The position numbers and the translations under genes were made by a program. Shown piece by piece: positions 7,201 to 13,734 of a stretch of 25,551 nucleotides of DNA. Within the stretch, counting starts at the first letter, position 1, and the number at the start of each line of letters is the position of its first letter. Under the pieces are notes generated by a model. The model saw only the letters and a list, made by a program, of their open reading frames with translations, did not search any database and was not told the DNA's origin. The DNA is from Ornithoclostridium faecigallinarum (GTDB lineage Bacteria; Bacillota; Clostridia; Christensenellales; UBA3700): the NCBI GenBank assembly GCA_018713665.1, contig DVOI01000031.1, forward strand, positions 1 to 25,551. The letters are read 5' to 3'.

Positions 7201-9863
7201 AGAGGCAGTCCTTCTTCGGCTATCTCGCTCGCTGCGAGCAAACGCGCCGCATGGCGGGCAAACTGTACAAGGAGTTGACCGCGGTGTTCGGCGCCCCCGA
7301 CGCAGACCCCAAGACGATTGCTGAGTATTGCAACTCGATTGAGGAGCTCTACGGCGCGGCGGCGGACCTGTACGCCGACCTCGACGTAAAGTTGTTTGAG
7401 GAGAGCTGTGCGGCGTTGACCAAGTACGGTCCCAATCTGCACGGTCAATACTATGTCTATGCGTACGAAAACTACGAGCGCGCAATCGCGACGTTCTGCG
7501 ACGTCTATCGCACGGACGGCTGGTGCGGAGGCTCGGAGCTGGGCGCGAAGATCGAGTATCTTTCCAACATTCAAAAGAACTTCGACTACGTCCCCAATTG
7601 GTGCCGCTACCAAGAGATTGTCAAGAAGTGCCGCGAGAGCGGTTTGGAATTTGTGCTGGGACCGCTCGGCAACGGCGAAATTACCGCGCAGGACGTGCTC
7701 AGCTGCTTCAAGAAGTGCGTATATTTCAACTTTGTGCGCAGCGAACTGCTGCTCGACGAGACGCTCAGCCGCTTCTCGGGCATGTCGCTCGAAGAGACTT
7801 CCGCCAAGTTCCGCGAGCTTACGGACGAGTACGAGAGGCTGACGAGGGCGGAGATCTACAACCGTCTCGTCGCCGCGCTGCCGCGTCCCGAGGATGAGGG
7901 CGAGCAGAGCACGGAGCGCGTGCTGTTGATGCGCGCCGAAAAGACGGGCATGAAGGGGATGACGCTTCGGACGCTGTTCTCCAACATTCCGACCTTGCTC
8001 AAGGCGTGCTGCCCGTGCATGATGATGAGTCCGTCGTCGGTCACTCAATTCCTCGACGTCGATCTCGACAAGTTCGATTTGGTCATCTTCGACGAGGCGT
8101 CGCAGCTGCCGACCTGCAAGGCGGTGGGAAGCATAGTCCGCGGTAAGTCTCTGATCGTCGTCGGCGATCCGCAGCAGCTGCCGCCGACCACATTCTTCAA
8201 CGCCGACGTACGCGACGAGGACAACTACGAGTCGGAAGACCTCGAGAGTATCTTGGACGACTGCCTCGCGCTGGGCATGCCGCAAAACAGATTGCGCTGG
8301 CACTACCGCTCGCGTCACGAAAGCCTGATCGCGTTCTCCAACGCGACGTTCTACGACAACACGCTGCTCACGTTCCCGTCGCCCAACGAGCTCAACAGCA
8401 AGGTGACCTTCCGGTACGTCGACGGCGTCTACGAGAGAGGCGGCGAAAAGTGCAACAAAAAAGAGGGCGACGAGCTTGTCGCCGACGTCATCAAGCGGCT
8501 CAAAGACCCGGTCAAGAGCAAGGAGAGCATCGGCGTCGTCACCTTCAACATCGCTCAGCAAAACTACATCGAGACCGCGCTCAACAAGCGCATCCACGAA
8601 GAGGGGCTCGACTCGGCGGCGTTCGAGCGCGAAGAGCCGCTGTTCGTCAAGAACCTCGAGAACGTGCAGGGCGACGAGCGCGACGTCATTTTGTTCAGCG
8701 TCGGCTACGGTCCCGACAAGAACGGCAAATTGTCGCTCAACTTCGGACCGATTAACCAAAACGGCGGTCAAAAGCGTCTCAATGTCGCGGTTACGCGCGC
8801 CCGTTCGGAGATGTGCGTGTTCAGCGCGATACGCGGCAATATGATCGATCTCAGCCGCACGAACAGCAAGGGCGTCGAGTGTCTCAAGTATTTCCTCGAA
8901 TACGCCGAGCGCGGCAAGGATATGCTGGCGATCAGCAACACCGACATCGGCAGGACGGACGAGGGCATCGGGCAGCAGCTTGCGCGCGAACTCAAGGACA
9001 GGGGCATCGCATGCGAGAGCAACGTCGGCGTGTCCGACTTCAAGATCGACGTCGCGATCGTCGATCCGCGCAATCCCGACCGCTACATTCTCGCGGTGCT
9101 CGCCGACAGCGAGAACGACCTCAAATTCAAGGGCGTACGCGACCGCGTGACGATGCACTCGCGCATATTGCGCAGGCTCGGTTGGAATACTTACCACGTA
9201 TGGTGCGTAAATTACTTCAACAACCCCAAGCGCGAGATACAGCGCATCAAGGACGCGGTGTCTGCGCTGGCGGAAAAGCGCGCGCTGGGCAAAAAGGCGA
9301 TACGCGACATCGTCGCCAAATACAAAGAGCCGTACAAGGCGTACGCGGTCAAGCCGGCGGCGAAGGCGTCGGGCGCGGACTATGTGCTCAATCCGGCGAG
9401 CAAGGACAAGATTGTCGAGAAGATACGCGCAATCATCGAGCGCGAATCGCCGATTGAACAGCGCATGTTGCTCGCGCGGCTGTGCGCGCAGTTCGGCGTG
9501 CCGGCGACGGCAAAGAGAGCGATTGCGCAACTGACCGCCTATGCGGACACGTTCGTGTCTTTCCGCAAGGAGATTGAAGACAAGGTATTCTTTGCGGACA
9601 AACCGGTCGAGACCTTCCGTCCGTCCGACGCAAAGAACGTCCGCGACATCGCGCGCATTCACCCCGACGAGATCTTCGCCGCAATCAAGTGCGCGCTCGA
9701 GTGCGGCGGCAAGCTCAGCCGCGACGACGCGGTCAAAGAGGCGGCAAATCTGCTCGGCGGAAAGAAGACGAAGGCGGCGCTCGATTGGATAACCTTTGTG
9801 CTCGACGGCGCGATCGCCGAAAAGAGGGTGATCGTCAATGTCGAAGGTATGCTGTCCGTTTGA
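4230..9863 (+). CDS. Giant DUF4011/DUF3320 superfamily 1 helicase with nuclease-like C-terminus
   Basis: This 1877-residue protein has a beta-rich N-terminal region (about 1-130), a DUF4011 module starting WERKLLDMDMRNALLNF at 373, and a UvrD/Dna2-NAM7 type SF1 helicase core: Walker A GPPGTGKS (680-687), Walker B DEASQ (1288-1292), motif III GDPQQLPP (1312-1319), RWHYRSR (1356-1362), GDERDVI (from 1481) and NVAVTRARSE (from 1518). A long insertion of about 600 residues, probably helical, separates motifs I and II. Residues about 1578-1690 resemble the MTES_1575/Vsr-like restriction endonuclease fold (FKIDVAIVDP with Asp1607), followed by a DUF3320-like segment near 1725-1775 (ERESPIEQRMLLARL). 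ATG 4230 follows GAGGAG. Proteins of this build are predicted to unwind or remodel nucleic acid and often lie in accessory or defence loci; the exact role is not established. Confidence 0.85.
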   Translation: MSEEKNVTFVKEGSLELTLECADTIGYYALQNGIKPIKRFHLKNTSENDIEDIRIKVTSKPDFIVPYEFVQQVIPRRTTARFNLEVNCSPTCLVSMDERTEGDLDVEIFVGEQPVMTASVKTDILAFDECDFAASPESLAAFVKRTAEVNKTVADAEQRARDWKLTISKGYGSRNGVRNYFAACYSVIAEEKFVLEDTPSDDFKVVSHKELFESGIATGPELALFMASLAESEGHNAVVGKFGGKWYAGVFLTDECCPSTVWDDADFLAKKTSSGVNDFTLICMDDISEGSSFEKAERNAKNALKRADDGVFIDVKRARIINIKPLPERKRRQGGGYDLEESRDFAPELRPSQIREFKGAVEGDKETGKIAQWERKLLDMDMRNALLNFKISRAAVKLLTPSLQNLFSALDRNKTFTVEPGAKEAEKAGIELAKDFAHIGYTKPFTDFVGYEYSNKRMLSVYDSKEHEGTLFRLFRKESSVQEETGTTSLYLAAGFLRWKEESATEFKYAPLFLFPVSMTRKGLAAPTYTAEVNTDDVRLNSTLLEFLYRQFNLDIRGLGTVALSGEQSYMSVIARIKRETVDMKGWEVFGDAFLASLSFANYQLWYDIKYRTEKFREHPIVRSLLDNRLELPEGAFDLSDRSSDEAYVGEERMYLPISADSSQYSAIYDSLSKSFVLHGPPGTGKSQTITNIIANNIVRGRRVLFVAEKKAALSVVHRRLKSIGLADFCLELHSGKTNKTAVLGQIVNTLGLKSGTSDVDINEKLDEIKESVSALSGELEAMHRKRYLGISLYEGILEYFENQDAPDCLRIDSLFYEKLTAESFRGYLQILGELSVRAKECGDIQKTPFKHIGGFEYDDKWRASGEPILEIALDQLRNLRACARNLLPYYSVRTVSLTDQKLKALYRLSLGLGKDYAAHYFAVKAADKKDLVDNYLNLSNKAAMMMTDYRSRYGAYPAEVPQDDLADAADGKNPSRKLRKIMPDGVAKEQRQSFFGYLARCEQTRRMAGKLYKELTAVFGAPDADPKTIAEYCNSIEELYGAAADLYADLDVKLFEESCAALTKYGPNLHGQYYVYAYENYERAIATFCDVYRTDGWCGGSELGAKIEYLSNIQKNFDYVPNWCRYQEIVKKCRESGLEFVLGPLGNGEITAQDVLSCFKKCVYFNFVRSELLLDETLSRFSGMSLEETSAKFRELTDEYERLTRAEIYNRLVAALPRPEDEGEQSTERVLLMRAEKTGMKGMTLRTLFSNIPTLLKACCPCMMMSPSSVTQFLDVDLDKFDLVIFDEASQLPTCKAVGSIVRGKSLIVVGDPQQLPPTTFFNADVRDEDNYESEDLESILDDCLALGMPQNRLRWHYRSRHESLIAFSNATFYDNTLLTFPSPNELNSKVTFRYVDGVYERGGEKCNKKEGDELVADVIKRLKDPVKSKESIGVVTFNIAQQNYIETALNKRIHEEGLDSAAFEREEPLFVKNLENVQGDERDVILFSVGYGPDKNGKLSLNFGPINQNGGQKRLNVAVTRARSEMCVFSAIRGNMIDLSRTNSKGVECLKYFLEYAERGKDMLAISNTDIGRTDEGIGQQLARELKDRGIACESNVGVSDFKIDVAIVDPRNPDRYILAVLADSENDLKFKGVRDRVTMHSRILRRLGWNTYHVWCVNYFNNPKREIQRIKDAVSALAEKRALGKKAIRDIVAKYKEPYKAYAVKPAAKASGADYVLNPASKDKIVEKIRAIIERESPIEQRMLLARLCAQFGVPATAKRAIAQLTAYADTFVSFRKEIEDKVFFADKPVETFRPSDAKNVRDIARIHPDEIFAAIKCALECGGKLSRDDAVKEAANLLGGKKTKAALDWITFVLDGAIAEKRVIVNVEGMLSV

Positions 9864-9892
9864 TTGACAGGCGGGCGCGCGTCTGCTAAACT
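9864..9892 (+). promoter_or_regulatory. Promoter of the M50 protease-scpA-scpB operon
   Basis: A perfect TTGACA (9864-9869) and a TAAACT -10 box (9887-9892) are separated by 17 bases. The -35 box begins at the base following the helicase stop codon, so the upstream unit ends exactly where this one begins. Confidence 0.8.
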
Positions 9893-9930
9893 ATATCAAT
9901 GCGGCGTAAGGGAGAAGAAGCAGGGAAGAT

Positions 9931-10656
9931 ATGCTGATAAGTTTGATAATGTCGCTGGTGTCGTCCGACGACCTTTTGCTCGGCTTTGTCGCCGTCATCG
10001 CCTATTTGATAGCGATCTGCGGCGCGATCGTGTTGCATGAACTTGCGCACGGGCTCGTCGCGTATTGGAACGGCGACTACACCGCGAAGGCGGCGGGCAG
10101 GTTGACCCTCAACCCCGTCAAACATTTTGATCTGATAGGCTTTTTGATGCTTGCGGTGATAGGTTTCGGTTGGGCGAAGCCCGTTCCGATTGACAGCCGC
10201 AACTTCCGCGACTACAAAAAGGGAATGATCACGGTCTCGCTCGCCGGGGTGATCTGCAATTTTTTGCAGGCGTTCCTCGCGACGGCGTTCATCGCGATTT
10301 TGGCGGCGATTGTCGGCGACAAGATCGTCTTCGAGTCAAAGAACGCGGGCTACTATTTCACGCAATTCTTCGTGATGTTGCTCAGCTATTCGGCTACGGT
10401 CAACCTGACGTTGATGGCGTTCAACCTCATCCCGATCTTTCCGCTTGACGGCTTCCGCGTCGTCGAGACGCTCGCCAAGCCGTACAACAAATACGTCGAG
10501 TTCAACTATCGTTACGGACAGCTGTTGCTGCTCGGGCTACTGATCTTGGGCAACGTGCTCGGCAGGTTCAGCCCCTATCTCGACATCCTCGGGCTGTACA
10601 TGAACGCGGTCCAAAACGCGATGCTAAAACTGTTTTCACTGATATTGGGGGGATAG
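9931..10656 (+). CDS. Site-2-protease family (M50) intramembrane metalloprotease
   Basis: This 241-residue multi-pass membrane protein carries the zinc motif HELAH (His36-Glu37-x-x-His40) in its first membrane segment and the third-ligand motif PLDG (Asp173) in NLIPIFPLDGF. These define M50 peptidases, which cut substrates inside the membrane; the short form without a PDZ domain is the YwhC-like subgroup, whose substrates are mostly unknown. About five hydrophobic segments are visible. The ATG at 9931 is preceded only by AGGGAAG, a modest ribosome binding site. In many Clostridia a gene of this family stands directly before scpA, as here; the 10-base gap to scpA indicates an operon. Confidence 0.93.
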   Translation: MLISLIMSLVSSDDLLLGFVAVIAYLIAICGAIVLHELAHGLVAYWNGDYTAKAAGRLTLNPVKHFDLIGFLMLAVIGFGWAKPVPIDSRNFRDYKKGMITVSLAGVICNFLQAFLATAFIAILAAIVGDKIVFESKNAGYYFTQFFVMLLSYSATVNLTLMAFNLIPIFPLDGFRVVETLAKPYNKYVEFNYRYGQLLLLGLLILGNVLGRFSPYLDILGLYMNAVQNAMLKLFSLILGG

Positions 10657-10666
10657 ACAGACGATC

Positions 10667-11482
10667 ATGGCAAACTTTTTCGATTATCACGCAAGCGAGG
10701 TCATCAAGCTCAAGCTGACCGATTTCGAAGGTCCGCTCGACCTCTTGTACACATTGATCAAGGAGAGCAAGCTCGACATCGCGACCTGCCGTCTTTCGGA
10801 GGTCACCGGGCAGTATCTCGCCTATATGGATCAGATAGGCACGGTGGACATGGACGTCGCCAGCGACTTTTTGGTAATGGCGGCGACCTTGCTCGACATC
10901 AAGGCTAAGAGCCTTTTGCCTCAGCTCGATGCGGAGGAAGAGGATTTCAGCGACCTCGGCTACGATCCCGAAGAGGAACTTCGCCGTCAATTGCTGCTGT
11001 TCCAAATGTTCAAAGAAGAGGCGGACGAGCTGCGCAAGAGCGAGGTGCTCAACCAATTTTACCCCCAGCCGCAATACACCGAGGACGACGCCGAGATCGT
11101 CGTCAAGAGCTTTGACATAGGCAAGCTCGTCGACGCTTACGGCAAGATATTGCTCAGGATTTCGCAGCGCGACAAAGAGTTGAGCACCAAAAAGATTCGC
11201 AGGGACAGATATACGGTCGCCGAAAAGATTGCGTTGATTTCGAGGGTGGTCATGGAAAAGAAGAAGGTCAACTTCTGCGACCTGTTCGAAGAGGACGCGA
11301 GCCGTTCGGAAGTGATTGCGACCTTCCAGGCGTTGCTCGAATTGATGAAGAAGCAGTTTGTCAAGGCGACGCAGGATACTGCCGATGCGGACATATACAT
11401 CGAGCTCAGCGAGGATCAGGAGGGCAAAGAATACAACCTCGAAGAGCTGACCAAGACGGAGGACAAATATGACGAAGAGTGA
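10667..11482 (+). CDS. scpA: Segregation and condensation protein A
   Basis: This 271-residue kleisin bridges the SMC head domains and, with ScpB, forms the condensin that compacts and segregates the chromosome. The N-terminal SMC-binding signature DFEGPLDLLYTLIKESKLDI (residues 19-38) and the ATLLDIKAKSLLP helix (near 73-85) are typical; the C-terminal winged-helix part follows at about 180-250 (EKIALISRVVMEKKKV). It starts at ATG 10667, with a G-rich stretch 14-19 bases upstream that is far for a ribosome binding site, so translation may be coupled to the M50 gene. Its end overlaps scpB by 14 bases. Confidence 0.96.
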   Translation: MANFFDYHASEVIKLKLTDFEGPLDLLYTLIKESKLDIATCRLSEVTGQYLAYMDQIGTVDMDVASDFLVMAATLLDIKAKSLLPQLDAEEEDFSDLGYDPEEELRRQLLLFQMFKEEADELRKSEVLNQFYPQPQYTEDDAEIVVKSFDIGKLVDAYGKILLRISQRDKELSTKKIRRDRYTVAEKIALISRVVMEKKKVNFCDLFEEDASRSEVIATFQALLELMKKQFVKATQDTADADIYIELSEDQEGKEYNLEELTKTEDKYDEE

Positions 11483-12314
11483 GATAATACATACCGTAGA
11501 GGCGTTGATATTCGCCTCGGGGGTGCCGATTAAGCGCAGCGAGCTGTACGACAGTCTGCCGCCCGAGGTGACCAAAAAGGACATCAACGACGCGATCAAA
11601 GCGCTCGATCAGACCTACCGCGATCCGCGCGGAATCGTGCTTTTGCACATTGAAGACAAGGTGCAATTCGCGACCAATCCGGCATACGGCGACGCCGTCG
11701 CCGGCGCATTGAGGCCGATCAAGGAGAGGGAGCTTTCGCGCACGTTGCTCGAGGTGCTGGCGGTCATAGCCTACAAACAGCCGACCACTCGCGGCGAGAT
11801 TGAAGAGATCAGGGGCGGCGTCAGTTCGGACTACGCGATCTCGACGTTGCTGCGCTTTGAGCTGATTGAGGATTGCGGCAAAAAGAACGCTCCCGGTCGT
11901 CCGACGCTCTACCGCACGACGGACAACTTCCTCAAAAAGTTCGGCTTGCACAGCATTGACGAATTGCCCGACTACGCCAACGTCATGGCGCGGCTGGTCG
12001 AATCGGGAGGATACAACACCATTTCCGAAGGACTCTACCGCGAAGTGGGCGAGGACGGCAAGGCGGAGTACGACAAGCGCACGCAGGACAGGCTGATTTC
12101 CAAGCAGCTCGACAAACAGATGGACACCAACGAGCTGCCCGATTTCCTCGAGGGCGAAAAGGTCGAGATTATCGAAGGCGACGACGATGACGACTTTGAC
12201 GAGTTTCCCGATTTGGGCGACGAGCTTCCGGACGGCGTTGAAGAGGTGGCAGCCGACGTCGTCGGAGACGAACTGCCGGACGACGGAGACGAGCCGCAGG
12301 ACGACGAAGATTGA
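11469..12314 (+). CDS. scpB: Segregation and condensation protein B
   Basis: This is ScpB, the dimeric winged-helix partner of ScpA in the SMC complex. The family core covers about residues 1-190: EALIFASGVPIKRSEL at the N-terminus, LEVLAVIAYKQPTTRGEIEEIRG in the middle and NAPGRPTLYRTTDNFLKKFGL after it. At 281 residues it is longer than the usual 180-210; the extra C-terminal part from about 225 is a disordered-looking tail made almost wholly of Asp and Glu with a few Pro. The start lies inside the end of scpA (overlap 14 bases), indicating translational coupling. A strong terminator follows 10 bases after the stop. Confidence 0.96.
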   Translation: MTKSEIIHTVEALIFASGVPIKRSELYDSLPPEVTKKDINDAIKALDQTYRDPRGIVLLHIEDKVQFATNPAYGDAVAGALRPIKERELSRTLLEVLAVIAYKQPTTRGEIEEIRGGVSSDYAISTLLRFELIEDCGKKNAPGRPTLYRTTDNFLKKFGLHSIDELPDYANVMARLVESGGYNTISEGLYREVGEDGKAEYDKRTQDRLISKQLDKQMDTNELPDFLEGEKVEIIEGDDDDDFDEFPDLGDELPDGVEEVAADVVGDELPDDGDEPQDDED

Positions 12315-12324
12315 ACAGAAAAAG

Positions 12325-12350
12325 TACGGCGCATGCGCCGTATTTTTTTT
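12325..12350 (+). terminator. Intrinsic terminator of the scp operon
   Basis: The perfect palindrome TACGGCGCATGCGCCGTA (12325-12342) forms a GC-rich stem and is followed at once by eight T (12343-12350). It lies 10 bases after the scpB stop. Confidence 0.92.
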
Positions 12351-12352
12351 GC

Positions 12353-12378
12353 AAAAAAAGGCAGGTACAGCCTGCCTT
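12353..12378 (-). terminator. Intrinsic terminator for the 149-residue minus-strand gene
   Basis: On the minus strand AAGGCAGG (complement of 12371-12378), a 5-nt loop and CCTGCCTT (complement of 12358-12365) are followed by a run of seven T (complement of 12353-12359, shared with the stem base). It faces the scpB terminator, so the two opposing units are insulated from each other. Confidence 0.8.
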
Positions 12379-12380
12379 GG

Positions 12381-12429
12381 GCGATACCGACCCGATATAA
12401 CTTTTATAGGGGTGTTAAAAAGGTATCGC
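12381..12429. repeat. Nested inverted repeat in the 3' region
   Basis: Outer arms GCGATACC (12381-12388) and GGTATCGC (12422-12429) pair perfectly; inside them ACCC-TATAA and TTATA-GGGT segments (about 12389-12415) can form a second stem with a small internal loop. It lies between the stop of the minus-strand gene and its terminator. Function unknown; it may stabilise the 3' end of the transcript. Confidence 0.4.
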
Positions 12430-12479
12430 TTACATGTTGAGAATTTGTCGAGACCGTTTTTGCCGAATACAGTGCATTA

Positions 12480-12929
12480 TTATTCGGCGAAGAACAACTT
12501 TTTGAGCAATTTGCGGTTGACGTCCGAGACAGAGCTGAAACATAGTATGTAGCATACGGAGAAGACAAGCGCGTCGCGTTTTGTGCTGTCGGGCAGACTG
12601 TCGAGCAACGTCTTTTGACGTTTTACCGCTTCCTCGATGGACTTTTCTTTGACCAGCTTTTCGGCGTTGGACTTGACCCGCGACGCCTGCGTAGGTTCAA
12701 AGACGTACGACCAAATGTCGCTCTCGGTCTCATAATAGTGTCCGTCCTCGGCGGCGATGATCGCCGGCAGCAGCGCGGACAGGTCGAGATAGAGCTGTTC
12801 GGGCATGCCGCGCCTTTCGGCGAAGTCGAACAGCGCGTTGTCATAGTCGCGGAATCGAGCATATGCCTCGGGCACGAGCTGTGAGCGTTCTTTGGAGCCG
12901 TATTCGGCGAAGTAGCTGTCAATATCCAT
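12480..12929 (-). CDS. Hypothetical 149-residue protein
   Basis: I do not recognise this family. The start is ATG 12929 because a perfect GGAGG (12936-12940) lies 6 bases upstream and a consensus promoter precedes it; a longer open frame upstream would begin before the predicted transcript start. The protein opens MDIDSYFAEYGSKERSQ and seems mostly helical: a Tyr/Phe/Asp-rich first half (RFRDYDNALFDFAERRG), a Lys/Glu-rich stretch near 85-110 that could form a coiled coil, and a C-terminal hydrophobic piece DALVFSVCYILCFSS (about 122-136), too short and polar-flanked to be a sure membrane segment. No signal peptide is seen. It sits inverted between scpB and the ytfI-like gene, with its own promoter, leader hairpin and terminator, so it forms a monocistronic unit, possibly also read from the ytfI-like gene. 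Confidence 0.8.
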   Translation of the reverse strand: MDIDSYFAEYGSKERSQLVPEAYARFRDYDNALFDFAERRGMPEQLYLDLSALLPAIIAAEDGHYYETESDIWSYVFEPTQASRVKSNAEKLVKEKSIEEAVKRQKTLLDSLPDSTKRDALVFSVCYILCFSSVSDVNRKLLKKLFFAE

Positions 12930-12942
12930 AATTGTCCTCCCG

Positions 12943-12963
12943 TCAAGGCGACATACGCCTTGA
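12943..12963 (-). promoter_or_regulatory. Leader hairpin abutting the Shine-Dalgarno site
   Basis: TCAAGGCG (12943-12950), a 5-nt loop and CGCCTTGA (12956-12963) form a perfect 8-bp stem. On the minus strand it lies at the predicted 5' end of the transcript and stops 2 bases before GGAGG (12936-12940). It may stabilise the mRNA 5' end or be the site of translational control. Confidence 0.6.
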
Positions 12964-12967
12964 TTCA

Positions 12968-12996
12968 ATTATACAACGGGCGGGCGGATATGTCAA
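12968..12996 (-). promoter_or_regulatory. Fully consensus sigma-A promoter of the 149-residue gene
   Basis: On the minus strand a perfect TTGACA (12991-12996) and perfect TATAAT (12968-12973) are separated by exactly 17 bases. Predicted transcription start is near 12961, which puts the leader hairpin at the 5' end of the mRNA. Confidence 0.9.
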
Positions 12997-13066
12997 TATC
13001 GGTTTTGAAAAAGGCGGAGATATCGGCAAAAAACGGGTCGTAAACGCACGGCGGAGCAGGCGCGAA

Positions 13067-13651
13067 CTATCCGTCGTTCGCGCCGGTATTGCGCTTTGCC
13101 GCCTTTGCGGCGGATACGCAGCGAAGCGCGCAGTCGAGAGCGTTCGCGAAAGAGAGGGTGATCGAGCCGTAAAACGTCGCATGTCCCACATCGGCGACGC
13201 GTAGGTCGCAATCGCACTCGCGAGGGGACAGGATCGCGATCGCCGCAGACATCGCGAAGTTTGCGGCAAGAAGTTTGATCTCCGTCTCGGGATGGTCGCC
13301 GAGAGGGATCGCGAGCCTCACGGTCAATCGGTCGCAACACAAATTCCATGAGGCAAGCGCGGCAAGAACGGGGCGAAGAGACCGGCGTTCCTTTGGAGCG
13401 TGCGAAGTCTCGCCGCTGTCTTTTGCGGCGGGCAGCCGAATCGGATCGCCCTTGCCCAATTTGAGACAAACTCCGTCCGAGACCGTAAAGAGCCTCGCCT
13501 TGACAGAGTGGATTCCCGGCGTAAAGACGTCGATGCAGAGCGCGGCGTTTTGGGCGTCAAGGATGAAGTTGAGCCGCACCCTCGCTCCCAGCAGCGCACA
13601 ACCGATCAGTGCGACAGAGAGAAAAGAGAGGGACAGCACTAATACCGTCAT
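13067..13651 (-). CDS. DUF2953/YtfI-like membrane-anchored protein (putative)
   Basis: The 194-residue product begins with one hydrophobic segment (MTVLVLSLSFLSVALIGCALL, about 1-22), then a short beta-like stretch (RLNFILDAQNAALCIDVF), a polar linker near 60-95, and a C-terminal half with LTVRLAIPLGDHPETEIKLLAANF and ATFYGSITLSFANALDCAL. This order of membrane anchor, 'VKARLF' strand, linker and 'T-E-I-K-L-L-A' then 'G-S-I-T-L-S-F' strands resembles DUF2953 (YtfI), which usually stands beside ytfJ. The fit is by pattern, not by strong motifs, and the protein is shorter than usual. I chose ATG 13651, though no clear ribosome binding site precedes it; a GTG at 13717 would add 22 residues. Here the gene runs opposite to ytfJ, 83 bases away. 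Confidence 0.55.
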   Translation of the reverse strand: MTVLVLSLSFLSVALIGCALLGARVRLNFILDAQNAALCIDVFTPGIHSVKARLFTVSDGVCLKLGKGDPIRLPAAKDSGETSHAPKERRSLRPVLAALASWNLCCDRLTVRLAIPLGDHPETEIKLLAANFAMSAAIAILSPRECDCDLRVADVGHATFYGSITLSFANALDCALRCVSAAKAAKRNTGANDG

Positions 13652-13734
13652 GCGGATAGTATGCGCAAAAGAGCAAAGGAAACGCAATACGAATAACGAC
13701 CGCGCCGCGGCGCACACTATCGCAGAGGTGAAAT

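Noticed and set aside
4404..9662. Two minus-strand open frames of about 820 and 920 codons opposite the helicase
   Set aside because: They are antisense shadows from GC-rich codon use; the sense strand shows all helicase motifs in order, while the antisense products are Arg/Leu/Val/Ala-rich without domains.
13652..13734. Possible sigma-F or sigma-G promoter before ytfJ
   Set aside because: GTATG at 13659-13663 recalls a -35 element, but no matching -10 element occurs at the right distance.
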